A DNA stretch of 64,000 bases from Nocardioides sp. cx-173 (GTDB lineage Bacteria > Actinomycetota > Actinomycetes > Propionibacteriales > Nocardioidaceae). Shown here piece after piece: positions 32,744 through 42,597 of the stretch (positions within the stretch are counted from its first letter, which is position 1; every line of letters begins with the position of its first letter). Where the stretch lies: positions 2,623,001 through 2,687,000 of the forward strand of contig NZ_CP088262.1 of the NCBI RefSeq assembly GCF_021117365.1, in the 5' to 3' direction. The notes under the pieces are model-generated. The model saw nothing but the letters and a program-made list of their open reading frames with translations. It was not told the DNA's origin and made no database searches. The position numbers and the translations under genes were made by a program.

Positions 32744-35500
32744 CTGACGGACCTCGTAGGCCGTCGCGCGGAGTGCGCGAGGGTGGAAGAGCTGCTCACG
32801 CAGGCGCAGACAGGGCGCAGCGGAGCTCTGGTGGTGCGCGGCGAAGCAGGCATAGGCAAGACCGCACTGGTGGAGCAGGCATGCAACACCGCGACGTCAT
32901 CGGGGTTCCTGGTGAAGTCCTCGGTGGGCGTGGAGGCTGAGACACAGTTCGCGTTCGCCGGGCTGTACCAGTTGTGCGGTCCGCTGCTGGACCGCGTCGG
33001 TGCGCTCCCGGACCCACAGCGGGATGCGCTGGGGGTGGCGTTCGGACTGCGAGCCGGCCCCGCGCCGGACCGCTTCCTGGTCGGTCTGGCGACCCTCAAC
33101 CTGCTGGCCGAGGTCGCCGAGGAGGCACCGCTGCTGTGCCTCGTCGACGATGCGCAGTGGCTGGACGAGGCGTCCGCGCAGGTCCTGGCGTTCGTTGCGC
33201 GGCGGGTGTCGGTCGAGCGGGTGGCCCTGCTGTTCGTGCTGCGCGACTCCAGCGCAGGCGACGACCACCCGCTGGCCGGGTTGCCCGAGCTGCGCCTGGA
33301 AGGGCTCGGGGCGGCCGAGGCACAGGCGCTGCTGGCCGCCTCCCTGCCGAGGCGGCTCGACGACGCCGTGCGGGACCGGATCGTCGCCGAGGCGCGCGGC
33401 AATCCGCTGGCCCTGCTGGAGCTGTCGCACAGCACGCAGTCCGCGCAGCTGGCCGGGGGGTTCGAGCTGCCCGACTCGCTGAGCGTCCCCCGCCGCATCG
33501 AGGACGGCTACCGACGGCGTTCGGCCACCCTTCCGGCCGAGACCCAGCTGCTGCTGTTGGTGGCCGCAGCAGACCCCACCGGCGATGCCGCGCTGCTGTG
33601 GCGCGCGACCTCGCACCTGGGCATCACTCCGGAGGCGGCCGCTCCTGCCGAAGCCAGCGGCCTGCTGGAGATGGACACTCAGGTGCGGTTCCGTCATCCG
33701 CTGGTCCGCTCGGCCGTCTACCAGGCGGCCACCCCGCCGGACCAGCGTCGGGCCCACGCCGCGCTGGCCTTCGCCACCGACCCGACGGTCGACCCGGACC
33801 GGCGTGCCTGGCACCGCGCGCGAGCGGTGCAGGGCACCGACGAGGAGGCCGCCGCGGAGCTCGAGAGCGCGGCCGGGCGGGCCCGTGCTCGCGGCGGGGT
33901 GGCCGCTGCGGCCGCGTTCCTGCAGCACGCGGCTGAGCTGACCCCCGAGCCGAGCACCCGTGCGACGCGGATGCTCGACGCCGCGCAGGCCAAACACGAC
34001 GCCGGCGCGTCGGAGGCCGCCTTGGAGCTGCTAGCCGGCGCCGCGACCGGGCCGTTGGACGCTCTGCAACGCGCGCGTCTCGGGCTGCTGCGCGCCCAGA
34101 TCGCGTTCCACCTGACCCGAGGCAGCGACGTCTCGGGCATGCTGCTGGACGCCGCCAGGGCACTCGCCCCTCTGGACGCCTCACTGTCCCGCGAGACCTA
34201 CCTCCACGCGCTCGATGCGGCCATCATCACCGGCGGCCTCGAGCACCGGCGGGGCATGGTGGAGGCGACCGAGGCCGCCCGTTCCGCTCCCCCGCCGCCA
34301 GGCCCGCCGGGGGCGGCCGATCTGCTGCTCGACGGGCTGGTGACCACCTACACGGACGGCTACGCGGCCGGCGTGCCGCAGCTGCGCCTGGCGCTCGAGG
34401 CCTTCTGCGCCGACGATCCGGCCGCCGAGGCTGCCGGGGGCGGCGACACCCGCCGCTGGCACTGGCTGGCCAGCCGTACGGCGCTGACGCTGTTCGACGA
34501 CGACCTGCTTCACACACTGGCGCACCGCAACGTACGGCTCGCCCGGGAGGCAGGCGCGCTGAACACGCTCCCGGCCTCGCTGCTGTTCCTGGCAGCCGTG
34601 TCAGTGCTCTTCGGCCAGCCCGCGCGGGCCACCGACCTGATCGCCGAGGAGACCGCGATCACCCAGGCGACCGGCGGTGTCTCACTGCGCTTCGGTCAGC
34701 TCCTGCTGGCCGCCTGGCGCGGACAGCAGACCGAGACCGTCCAGATCCACGCCGCGGCCGTCGAGGAGGCTGCCGTCCGCGGGAACGACGCTGAGGTCTC
34801 CTTGGCGCAGGTCGCGATGGCGGTGCTCCACAACGGCCTGGGCAACTACGCAGCCGCGTTCGACGCCGCGCTGCGGGCCTGCGAGTCACTGGAGCCACCC
34901 CACATCAACCTGGCACTCCCCGAGCTCATCGAGGCGGCCACCCGTGCTGGCGAACCGGTCCACGCGGCCGTCGCGTTGGATCAGCTCGACTCCCGGGCCG
35001 CCGCCAGCGGCACCCCGTGGGCGCTCGGAATGGCGGCGCACTCGCGGGCGCTCACCAGCACCGGGCCGGGCGCCGAGCAACACCACCGCCAGGCGATCGA
35101 GCTGCTGCAAGGCTCGCGGATGGGCGCCTACCTGGCCCGAGCGCATCTGGTCTTCGGTGAGTGGCTGCGCCGCGAGGGCCGTCGCCAGGACGCCCGTGAA
35201 CAGCTCCGCACCGCCCACGAGCTGCTGTCCGACATGGGCGCGAGGGCGTTCGCCGAGCGCGCCGCTCGCGAGCTGCGCGCCACCGGCGAGCACCCCCGCA
35301 AACGAACCGCCCAGCCGACCGACTCCCTCACCGCCCAGGAGGTGCACATCGCGCGGCTCGTGGCGACCGGGGCCACCTCCCGCGAGGTGGCTGGGCAGCT
35401 GTTCCTCAGCCCACGCACGATCGAGGCCCATCTGCGCAGCATCTTCCGCAAGCTGGGCATCACCTCCCGCCGGCAGCTCAGAGAGCTGCCGCTCTCCTGA
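32744..35500 (+). CDS. LAL-type LuxR regulator (AAA ATPase-TPR-HTH) with likely CTG start
   Basis: A large cytoplasmic STAND-type regulator of about 918 residues: N-terminal LVGRRAE box, Walker A GEAGIGKTAL, Walker B-like LLCLVDDAQWLDEAS, a long helical repeat region (~330-830), and a C-terminal LuxR HTH (LTAQEVHIARLVATGATSRE, then RTIEAHLRSIFRKLGI). The family N-terminus (TDLVGRRAEC) lies upstream of the first GTG (32783). The only codon with a good ribosome site (GGAGGA at 32731-32736) is CTG at 32744; a stop at 32714 and no ATG/GTG/TTG in between support it. Possibly controls the divergent ABC operon. Confidence 0.9.
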   Translation: MTDLVGRRAECARVEELLTQAQTGRSGALVVRGEAGIGKTALVEQACNTATSSGFLVKSSVGVEAETQFAFAGLYQLCGPLLDRVGALPDPQRDALGVAFGLRAGPAPDRFLVGLATLNLLAEVAEEAPLLCLVDDAQWLDEASAQVLAFVARRVSVERVALLFVLRDSSAGDDHPLAGLPELRLEGLGAAEAQALLAASLPRRLDDAVRDRIVAEARGNPLALLELSHSTQSAQLAGGFELPDSLSVPRRIEDGYRRRSATLPAETQLLLLVAAADPTGDAALLWRATSHLGITPEAAAPAEASGLLEMDTQVRFRHPLVRSAVYQAATPPDQRRAHAALAFATDPTVDPDRRAWHRARAVQGTDEEAAAELESAAGRARARGGVAAAAAFLQHAAELTPEPSTRATRMLDAAQAKHDAGASEAALELLAGAATGPLDALQRARLGLLRAQIAFHLTRGSDVSGMLLDAARALAPLDASLSRETYLHALDAAIITGGLEHRRGMVEATEAARSAPPPPGPPGAADLLLDGLVTTYTDGYAAGVPQLRLALEAFCADDPAAEAAGGGDTRRWHWLASRTALTLFDDDLLHTLAHRNVRLAREAGALNTLPASLLFLAAVSVLFGQPARATDLIAEETAITQATGGVSLRFGQLLLAAWRGQQTETVQIHAAAVEEAAVRGNDAEVSLAQVAMAVLHNGLGNYAAAFDAALRACESLEPPHINLALPELIEAATRAGEPVHAAVALDQLDSRAAASGTPWALGMAAHSRALTSTGPGAEQHHRQAIELLQGSRMGAYLARAHLVFGEWLRREGRRQDAREQLRTAHELLSDMGARAFAERAARELRATGEHPRKRTAQPTDSLTAQEVHIARLVATGATSREVAGQLFLSPRTIEAHLRSIFRKLGITSRRQLRELPLS

Positions 35501-35613
35501 ACCCGTGTCGGCCGGGCGGAGGGAGGAGCGCGCACGGTCGTCGGGCCGACTCCCACCTCGCCGGGTGAGGGCGCAGGCGAACTCTCACCTCTCGGCGAGC
35601 TCGCCCCGGAACA

Positions 35614-36348
35614 TCACGCTCCCGCGGAGGGGCGGTCACCTAGGACGGCGCCCACCGAGGCAGCCAGCTCGGCCGGGTGGGTCATGGGCACCATGTGGGC
35701 TCCGACAGCCAGCTCGATCACCGTCCGGTTCGGGGCGCTGCCGCCCAGCGACCGCAGCCAGTCGCTGCGAGCGATGCGGTCGTGCGCCCCGCGGACGAGA
35801 ACCATCGCGCAGTGGACCTCGGACAGCGTCGCGCCGAGGTCGTCACGGCGCGACTGGTCCATGGTGCGAAGCATCGATCCGAGCGTGGTGCGCCGGTACT
35901 GGCGCAGCAACGACGGGAGCTGACGCGGATCCTCGTGGCCGGCGGTTCGAAGCCACAAGGTCGCCAGTGCCCACCACGACGCCGCACGCGGATCAGTCGT
36001 CGGCCCGACCAGCACCAGCCCGTCGACCAGGTCCGGCCGTAGGCGTGCCGCATGCGCCACCACCTGGCAGCTCGACGAGTGACCCAGCAGGGTCGTCGGC
36101 CCGTTCAGCGCGCCACTCAGCTGGACCGCGACGTCCACAGGCGCACACGGGGCGCGGCGGGAGAGCGGGACGCCGTACCCCGGCAGCACCAGCACGTTGC
36201 CGTCTCCGGCTCCCCAGTAAGACAGGGTCGGGCGCCAGGCCTCGACGCCCAGTCCGAGTCCGGGCACCGCGACGAGCCGCGAGTTCTCCAGCGGCAGGCC
36301 GATCGGCCGTGGGTTGCCCGCGTAGTCGTGGGCGCGACGTCGTCGCAC
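35614..36348 (-). CDS. Alpha/beta hydrolase
   Basis: A 244-residue alpha/beta hydrolase: nucleophile Ser in LLGHSSSCQVVAHAA, preceding strand NVLVLPGYGVPLS, Asp in VRGAHDRIA and His in GAHMVPMTHPAEL. No signal peptide. The start is uncertain: GTG at 36348 gives a sensible N-terminus (VRRRRAHDYAGNPRPIG), while the frame upstream of it is antisense-like shadow of the next gene. Substrate unknown. Confidence 0.8.
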   Translation of the reverse strand: MRRRRAHDYAGNPRPIGLPLENSRLVAVPGLGLGVEAWRPTLSYWGAGDGNVLVLPGYGVPLSRRAPCAPVDVAVQLSGALNGPTTLLGHSSSCQVVAHAARLRPDLVDGLVLVGPTTDPRAASWWALATLWLRTAGHEDPRQLPSLLRQYRRTTLGSMLRTMDQSRRDDLGATLSEVHCAMVLVRGAHDRIARSDWLRSLGGSAPNRTVIELAVGAHMVPMTHPAELAASVGAVLGDRPSAGA

Positions 36349-36359
36349 GTATGCCGCCG

Positions 36360-36656
36360 TCAGGGCCGGGGGTCGTGGCGCGTCCAGGGCCGGTCGTCGC
36401 GGCGGTGCCCGGTGCCGGCGAGGCACCTGCGGCACACCGACGTCACCCGGTCGGCATCGCGCCCGGTGGCCGGCTGCACGTCCAGCCAGTCGATGTGGGA
36501 GAAGCGGCCCAGTCCGGCCCTCTTCACCGGGAGGCCACAGATCGTCTGGTTGGTACCGGGCAGCCAGGCGTGCACCTCCCCCGCCGGCGTCCGAAACCCG
36601 TCCGGGTCGATCCAGGAGCTGGTCGCGGCAACCGCCGCCCGCGTGGATGTGGCCAT
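36360..36656 (-). CDS. Small putative zinc-binding protein
   Basis: A 98-residue protein. Candidate metal ligands are arranged as HAWLPGTNQTICG, FSHIDW and SVCRRC, a pattern I recall from small uncharacterised actinobacterial proteins. ATG at 36656 (MATSTRAAV) is chosen; the open frame extends to 36761. It ends 11 bp before the hydrolase start, so the two are probably co-transcribed. Function unknown. Confidence 0.65.
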   Translation of the reverse strand: MATSTRAAVAATSSWIDPDGFRTPAGEVHAWLPGTNQTICGLPVKRAGLGRFSHIDWLDVQPATGRDADRVTSVCRRCLAGTGHRRDDRPWTRHDPRP

Positions 36657-36781
36657 GCGCGCCGGTACCCGGGTTGTTGCCTGTCGGACGGCGCCGACCC
36701 GGTCGGATCTCCGGAGGACCGGCCTCGGAGCCGCCACCCGCCGGACACCCGAGAGATCCACGACGCGACGTGGGATTCGAG

Positions 36782-37477
36782 TCAGGCCGAGGCCACCGCT
36801 TGGCCGTCCCGGGCCTCGGCGTAGCGGACCAGTGCGACCGTCGTGCGCTCGATGTGCTGCGCGAGCGCGTCGGCTGCACGGTCCGCGTCGCGCGCGAGGG
36901 TCAGCTCGGCGATCTCCTGGTGCTCGGCCGCGACGTCCCTGAGGTCGTCGCGCGCGAGCTCGCGCGACCAGTGGATGTAGAGGGTGGAGCAGTCGCGCAG
37001 ACCGTTAGCGATATCCGTCAGGCGAGCGCTCCTGCCCCCGGCGAGCAGCACGTGGTGAAAGTCCCGGTGGGCCTGCACCCACAGCGCCGCCGCGTGTCCG
37101 TCGTCGTTGGTCATCGGAGTGCGTTGGAGCCGGTGGTGGGCGGCCAGGACGCTCGACTCCCACGCCAGGTCACCGTCGGCGATCGACTCGCGCAGCGCCA
37201 TCACCTCGACAAGCCGGCGCGCCCGGGTGAGGTCCTCGAGGTCGGCCACCGACAGCTCCATGACCGCAAACCCCCGCTGCGGCATCGCCACGATGAGGCC
37301 CTGCTCGGCCAGCCGGGTGAGCGCCTCACGCAGCACGCTGGGACTGACCCGGTAGCGACCGGCGATCTCGGTGATGCGCAGCTTCGCCCCCGGGGCCAGG
37401 TCCCCCTGCAGCAGCTCCTGCCGCAGACGGTCGTAGACCTCCTGCGTCAGCGTCGACTTCTCGGTGCTCCGGGCCAT
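36782..37477 (-). CDS. GntR-family regulator (FCD/FadR type)
   Basis: A 231-residue repressor: N-terminal winged HTH (~12-75; LAPGAKLRITEIAGRYRVSP, VLREALTRLAEQGL) and a C-terminal FCD ligand domain with metal-site residues spread over RARRLVEVMALRESI, AHRDFHHVLLAGG and AAEHQEIAEL. FCD regulators sense organic acids. Divergent from the VOC dioxygenase-like gene across 237 bp, so it is the likely regulator of that gene. Confidence 0.92.
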   Translation of the reverse strand: MARSTEKSTLTQEVYDRLRQELLQGDLAPGAKLRITEIAGRYRVSPSVLREALTRLAEQGLIVAMPQRGFAVMELSVADLEDLTRARRLVEVMALRESIADGDLAWESSVLAAHHRLQRTPMTNDDGHAAALWVQAHRDFHHVLLAGGRSARLTDIANGLRDCSTLYIHWSRELARDDLRDVAAEHQEIAELTLARDADRAADALAQHIERTTVALVRYAEARDGQAVASA

Positions 37478-37499
37478 GCCGCGAGTCTAGGCTCGCACT

Positions 37500-37545
37500 C
37501 GAATCGAAGACGATAATAGAGAAAATCTTTTTTCCTCTTGCTAGT
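37500..37545. promoter_or_regulatory. AT-rich patch in GntR/VOC divergent promoter region
   Basis: A locally AT-rich run (GATAATAGAGAAAATC followed by a T6 tract and CCTCT) in otherwise ~70% GC sequence, 23 bp upstream of the GntR start. It contains the loose inverted repeat AGAG-AAAA/TTTT-CTCT. Likely promoter and/or GntR operator. Confidence 0.45.
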
Positions 37546-37714
37546 GGGACCGTGCCCACGCCAGACTGTGACTGGCGCCACGCCATGAACTGGATCCAAG
37601 GACGAGGCGAGCGGCGCCCGCGGCGCGCTCCCGGAGTCCCGCACACGGCATCCGTCGCCGCACCCTGACCGAGGTTCGCACATGACGAAACGACAAAACC
37701 ACAAGGAGCCTGCC

Positions 37715-38650
37715 ATGGCCCTGCACCGCCTCACCTCGATCACCGTCGGGGTCCCCAACGTCGCGGAGACCGCGGCGTACTACGCCGACTTCGGCCTCGA
37801 GCCGCTCGGTGGCAACGTGTTCGCCACCGCCGACGGGGGCGAGCAGTTCCGCCTCGTCCACGCCGACCGGCGCCGCCTGGTCGAGATCGGCATCGGCGCC
37901 GAGGACCCCGACGACCTGGCCCGCATCGAACGACAGCTGCGCGGCCTCGACCTCGGCGTCGAGCGCACCGGTGCCGGCTCCGGCGCGCGGCTGGTCGCCG
38001 AGGAGCCGATCGCCGGCTTCCGTGCGGTGATCTCGGTGGCACCCCGCATCGACCAGCAGCGGATCGAGCCCACGCGCTACAACGGCCCAGGTCGCGTCGA
38101 TCGCGCCAACACCCGCGCGCGGGGCATCCTGCGCGAGGGCGCGGTCACTCCGCGCAAGCTAGGACACGTCGTCATCGGATCCACCGACCAGGCCGCGACC
38201 CAACGCTTCTTCACCGAGGGCATCGGGTTCAAGGTGAGTGACGTCGTCCCCTCGATCGCCTCGTTCATGCGCTGCTCGACCGACCACCACAACGTGCTGG
38301 TCCAGCAGGCACCGGTCAACTTCCTGCACCACACCTCCTGGCAGGTCGAGGATGTCGATGAGGTCGGCCGGGGAGCGATGTCGATGCTGGAGGGGAACCC
38401 CGAACGCCACGTGTGGGGTCTGGGCCGCCACCACGTGGGGTCGAACTTCTTCTGGTACCTCAAGGACCCTGCCGGCAACTTCTCCGAGTACTACTCCGAC
38501 ATCGACTGCATCGTCGACGACGCGCTGTGGGAGCCCGGCACCTGGGAGGGCGCCAAGGGTCTCTTCAGTTGGGGTCCGCCGCCGCCGCCCTCGTTCGTCA
38601 TGCCCGAGGACGTCGCGGCGATGATGACCGGAGCCCACAGCGCCGGATGA
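37715..38650 (+). CDS. VOC-family extradiol dioxygenase-like protein
   Basis: A 311-residue two-domain vicinal-oxygen-chelate protein similar to type I extradiol (2,3-dihydroxybiphenyl/catechol 2,3-) dioxygenases. Likely Fe(II) ligands in the C-terminal domain are His in KLGHVVIGS, His in NFLHHTSWQVED and Glu in FSEYYSD. The N-terminal domain (LTSITVGVPNVAETAAYY) is the degenerate partner. ATG at 37715 with AAGGAG upstream; the frame extends to 37682. Probably ring cleavage of an aromatic diol, controlled by the divergent GntR gene. Confidence 0.85.
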   Translation: MALHRLTSITVGVPNVAETAAYYADFGLEPLGGNVFATADGGEQFRLVHADRRRLVEIGIGAEDPDDLARIERQLRGLDLGVERTGAGSGARLVAEEPIAGFRAVISVAPRIDQQRIEPTRYNGPGRVDRANTRARGILREGAVTPRKLGHVVIGSTDQAATQRFFTEGIGFKVSDVVPSIASFMRCSTDHHNVLVQQAPVNFLHHTSWQVEDVDEVGRGAMSMLEGNPERHVWGLGRHHVGSNFFWYLKDPAGNFSEYYSDIDCIVDDALWEPGTWEGAKGLFSWGPPPPPSFVMPEDVAAMMTGAHSAG

Positions 38651-38871
38651 GGCACCGGGCACGGCCACCCGGCGGTGGCCTTGCGCACCGAGCGGCTGTC
38701 GCCCCCACCGAGGTGAACCGGCCCGAGCGCGTGTACCGCAGTTGGTATCGGCTGCAGGCCGCCGGTCGGCTGGCCGGTTCGTTTGGGGGTGCTCGCAGGT
38801 GGCGCGCAGCTCGCGAGCGACGACCCCCCCGGCGGTGGATACTGCGCACGGTTGGTTAGCATCATTCGCTC

Positions 38872-38888
38872 TTGCAAATTATTTGCAT
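38872..38888. promoter_or_regulatory. Perfect 15-bp palindrome, Nur/Fur-family-like box
   Basis: TTGCAA-ATTAT-TTGCAT, in which TGCAAAT-T-ATTTGCA (38873-38887) is perfectly symmetric. It matches the shape of the nickel-responsive Nur box of Streptomyces (TTGCAA-N5-TTGCAA). It lies just before the AAGGAG ribosome site of the FecCD operon, an ideal repressor position. Confidence 0.75.
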
Positions 38889-38901
38889 TAAGGAGCGTGG
38901 G

Positions 38902-39996
38902 TTGCCCGCCCATACCGCACTGGAGGCGCCCTCCGCCGTCAGAGCCGACCCGCTCGGGCGCAGGAGGCGTCGCCGGCGCAACGCCGCGATCGTCGCGGCG
39001 CTGGTGATGGGGATGCTCGGCTCGGCGGTACTCGGCATCGGGATCGGGCCGATCATGATCTCGCCGCCCGACGTGCTGGAGGTGCTGTGGGCGCGCCTTC
39101 AGTCATCGCTCCCCGAGGGCGTGAGCGACACCTCCGAGGCGATCGTGTGGGACGTGCGCCTGCCGCGCGTGATCATGGCGGTCGGGGTGGGCGCCGGGCT
39201 GGCCGTGTGCGGCGCCGCCCTGCAGGCGATGGTCCGCAACCTCCTCGCGGACCCATACCTGCTGGGCATCAACTCCGGCGCCTCCAGCGGCGCGGCCGCC
39301 ACGATCCTCTTCGGGGTGACACTGGGCGTCGGCGAGCACAGCCTGTCGGCCAGCGCCTTTCTCGGAGCCCTGGCCGCCTCGCTGCTGGTCTTCGTGGTCG
39401 CCCGCGCGGCCGGTCGCATCACGTCGGTGCGCCTGCTGCTCGCCGGCGTCGCCGTGGGCTACGCGCTGTCCGCGCTGACGAGCTTCCTGATCTTCGCCTC
39501 GGGCTCCGCCGAGGGCGCGCGCTCGGTCATGTTCTGGCTACTCGGCTCGTTGGCGCTCGCGCAATGGGGCGCGCCCCTGATCGCCCTGACCCTGGTGGTC
39601 GTGGGTACGACGACCGTGCTCGCCCTGTGGGGGCGCCGGCTCGACGCACTCGCGATCGGAGACGAGACCGCGCTCGTGCTCGGTGTCTCACCGACCCGCT
39701 TCCGCACCCAGCTGCTCGTCATCGTCTCGCTGTGCATCGGGTTCGTGGTCGCGGCGGCGGGCTCCATCGGATTCGTCGGGTTGGTCGTCCCACACCTGGC
39801 CCGCCGACTGGTCGGTGCGGCCCATGCGTGGTCGATTCCCACGGCCGCGATGCTCGGCGCGATCTTCTTGATCTGGGCCGACCTGTTCTCCCGCATGCTC
39901 CTGCAGCCGCGCGAGCTGCCCATCGGCATCGTCACCGCGATGGTCGGCGCGCCGTTCCTGTTCTACCTCATCCGCCGCCTGCACTCCGCGGCCTGA
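38902..39996 (+). CDS. FecCD-family ABC permease (metal/metallophore uptake)
   Basis: A 364-residue inner-membrane permease with about nine to ten membrane segments and FecCD hallmarks: LRLPRVIMAVGVGAGLAVCG, LADPYLLGINSGASSGA, GSIGFVGLVVPHLARRLVG and RELPIGIVTAMVGAPFF-like end. TTG at 38902 is chosen because AAGGAG (38890-38895) is six bases upstream. First gene of the uptake operon, under the Nur-like palindrome. Substrate could be a chelated metal, siderophore or cobalamin-like compound. Confidence 0.92.
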   Translation: MPAHTALEAPSAVRADPLGRRRRRRRNAAIVAALVMGMLGSAVLGIGIGPIMISPPDVLEVLWARLQSSLPEGVSDTSEAIVWDVRLPRVIMAVGVGAGLAVCGAALQAMVRNLLADPYLLGINSGASSGAAATILFGVTLGVGEHSLSASAFLGALAASLLVFVVARAAGRITSVRLLLAGVAVGYALSALTSFLIFASGSAEGARSVMFWLLGSLALAQWGAPLIALTLVVVGTTTVLALWGRRLDALAIGDETALVLGVSPTRFRTQLLVIVSLCIGFVVAAAGSIGFVGLVVPHLARRLVGAAHAWSIPTAAMLGAIFLIWADLFSRMLLQPRELPIGIVTAMVGAPFLFYLIRRLHSAA

Positions 39997-40020
39997 CACC
40001 GCCTCCGACGAAGGGTTCCC

Positions 40021-41000
40021 GTGTCCGTTCCACGCCTCACCGCTCTCGCGACCGCCGCCGTCCTGATCGCAACCCTTGCCGCCTGCAGCACCGAATCCCG
40101 TGACGACGCCGGCTCAGGTGGCGCCGCCCCTGTCACCGTGCAGAACTGCGGAGTCGAGGTGGTGCTCGACAAGACCCCCCAGAGGGCGGTGCTGCTCAAG
40201 CCTGCGGCCGCCACGTACCTCCACGAGCTCGGCATCCTCTCCGACGTGGTTGTCGCCCGCGCCGGGGCGTACCCCCGGGGCTACTACGACGACGCGACCT
40301 GGGCCGAGCTCGAGACGATACCGATGCTGTCGGACGACCTCGACGCCTCCGGCCACCTGGAGATCTCCAAGGAGGTGGTCCTCGCCCAGCGGCCCGACCT
40401 CGTCCTCGGCGAGGCCGACAACCTCACCCGGGACGCGCTCACCGCCGTCGACATCCCCCTGGTCGAGGAGCCCGGCCTGTGCCCCGAGCCACCGAGTGAC
40501 CCGTCCTTCGCCGACATCGAGGAGCAGCTGCGCACCTACGGCCGCATCTTCGACAAGGACCACGAGGCCGAGAAGGCCGTCGGGCGCCTACAGAGGCACC
40601 TCGACGAGGTCCTCGCGCAGGTCGACCCGGACGAGGAGCGCACCGCTGCCGTGCTCTACCCCACCGTCGGTGGCGGCACGCCCTTCGCCTACGGCGCCTC
40701 CTCGATGGTCCAGGCCCAGCTGGAGGCCGCCGGGTTCCGCAACGTCTTCGACGACACCAGCGACCGGGTCTTCGAAGTGACCCTCGAGGAGCTCATCGGG
40801 CGCAACCCCGACGTACTGATCCTCCTCCACTCCGACGGCGACCCCGCCGACGTGGAGGCCGCCATCACCGAGATGAACGGCGCGCAGGCCCTGGCCGCGG
40901 TCGAGAACGACGCCATCCTGACGCAGCTCTTCAACTTCTCCGAGCCGCCCTCGCCGCTGGCCATCGATGGGCTGGAGAACATCGTGCGGCACTTCCAGCG

Positions 41001-41004
<4 letters not shown>
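40021..41004 (+). CDS. ABC substrate-binding lipoprotein (BtuF/FecB-like)
   Basis: A 327-residue lipoprotein (lipobox LAAC, Cys22) of the helical-backbone periplasmic binding class: VVLDKTPQRAVLLKPAAATYL, PDLVLGEADN, and AAITEMNGAQALAAVENDAI near the end. It captures substrate for the neighbouring FecCD permease. GTG start at 40021. Its stop overlaps the ATPase start (ATGA, 41001-41004). Confidence 0.92.
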
Positions 41005-41797
<793 letters not shown>

Positions 41798-41801
<4 letters not shown>

Positions 41802-42511
41802 CCCGGAGCACCGACGTCCAGACAGCGCTGAACGAGTACTGGACCCAGCGATCCGTGCCGTACGACGAGTACCAGCAGCGGCCGGACCGCAAGGACCTCG
41901 ACCTCGCCGCCTGGAAGCAGGTCTTCGCCGATGCCCTCGGCACCGCGCCGCTCGACGTCCTCGACGTCGGAACCGGATCGGGCTACGTCGCCTGCACCGT
42001 CGCCGAGCTGGGCCACAGGGTCACCGGCATCGACCTGGCTGACGGCATGCTGGGGCGCGCCCGGCGGCACGCCGACGCCATGACCACCCCACCGACCTTC
42101 CTGCGCGGCGACGCGGTCGCACCCGACTTCCCCGCCAACTCCTTCGACGCCGTCGTCAACCGCTACGTCACCTGGACGCTGCGCGAGCCCGACACCGCAT
42201 TGGCCAACTGGCTCCGGCTGCTGCGCCCGGGCGGCACCCTCGCGGTCGTCGACTCCACCTGGTTCGCCCGAGGCCTCCACGAGGGCGCCAGCGACCAGTT
42301 CAAGTCCTTCTACGACGAGGACGTGCGCCAGGCGCTCCCGCTCGCGGAGTCGACCACCATCGAGCCGTTCGTTGACCGGATCCGCGCCGCCGGCTTCGTC
42401 GACGTCGAGGCAGTCGCGCTCACCCGACTGCACGAACTCGATCTCGAGTACGGCGTCGCGCCGAACCACGAGGTGCTGACGCAGTACCTCATCCGCGGCA
42501 CCCGTCCTTGA
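41798..42511 (+). CDS. Class I SAM-dependent methyltransferase of the uptake operon
   Basis: A 237-residue methyltransferase: SAM-binding motif I VLDVGTGSGYVA (about residues 51-62), motif II GIDLADGMLGRAR, motif III FDAVVNRYVTWTL and RPGGTLAVVDSTW. Similar methyltransferases recur as the last gene of FecCD-type uptake operons, where they may modify the imported chelator or its biosynthetic precursor; the role is not established. Start overlaps the ATPase stop (ATGA). Confidence 0.9.
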
Positions 42512-42538
42512 CCCCACCCGATGCCAAGGGCTCACAGC

Positions 42539-42597
42539 CTGCCGTTGCCCTGACCGGTGCGAAGGCGTGAGGCAGGCGGCTCAGGGCAGAACGGCAG
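42539..42597. terminator. Bidirectional hairpin between methyltransferase and GAF-ANTAR genes
   Basis: CTGCCGTTGCCCTGA (42539-42553) pairs with TCAGGGC-AG-AACGGCAG (42581-42597), leaving a 2-base bulge. It lies between convergent genes; its right arm overlaps the last codons of the GAF-ANTAR gene. Confidence 0.65.

Noticed and set aside
35564..35589. GGTGAG/CTCACC hairpin between the LAL regulator and the hydrolase gene
   Set aside because: Only six base pairs with a 14-base loop; too weak to call a terminator.
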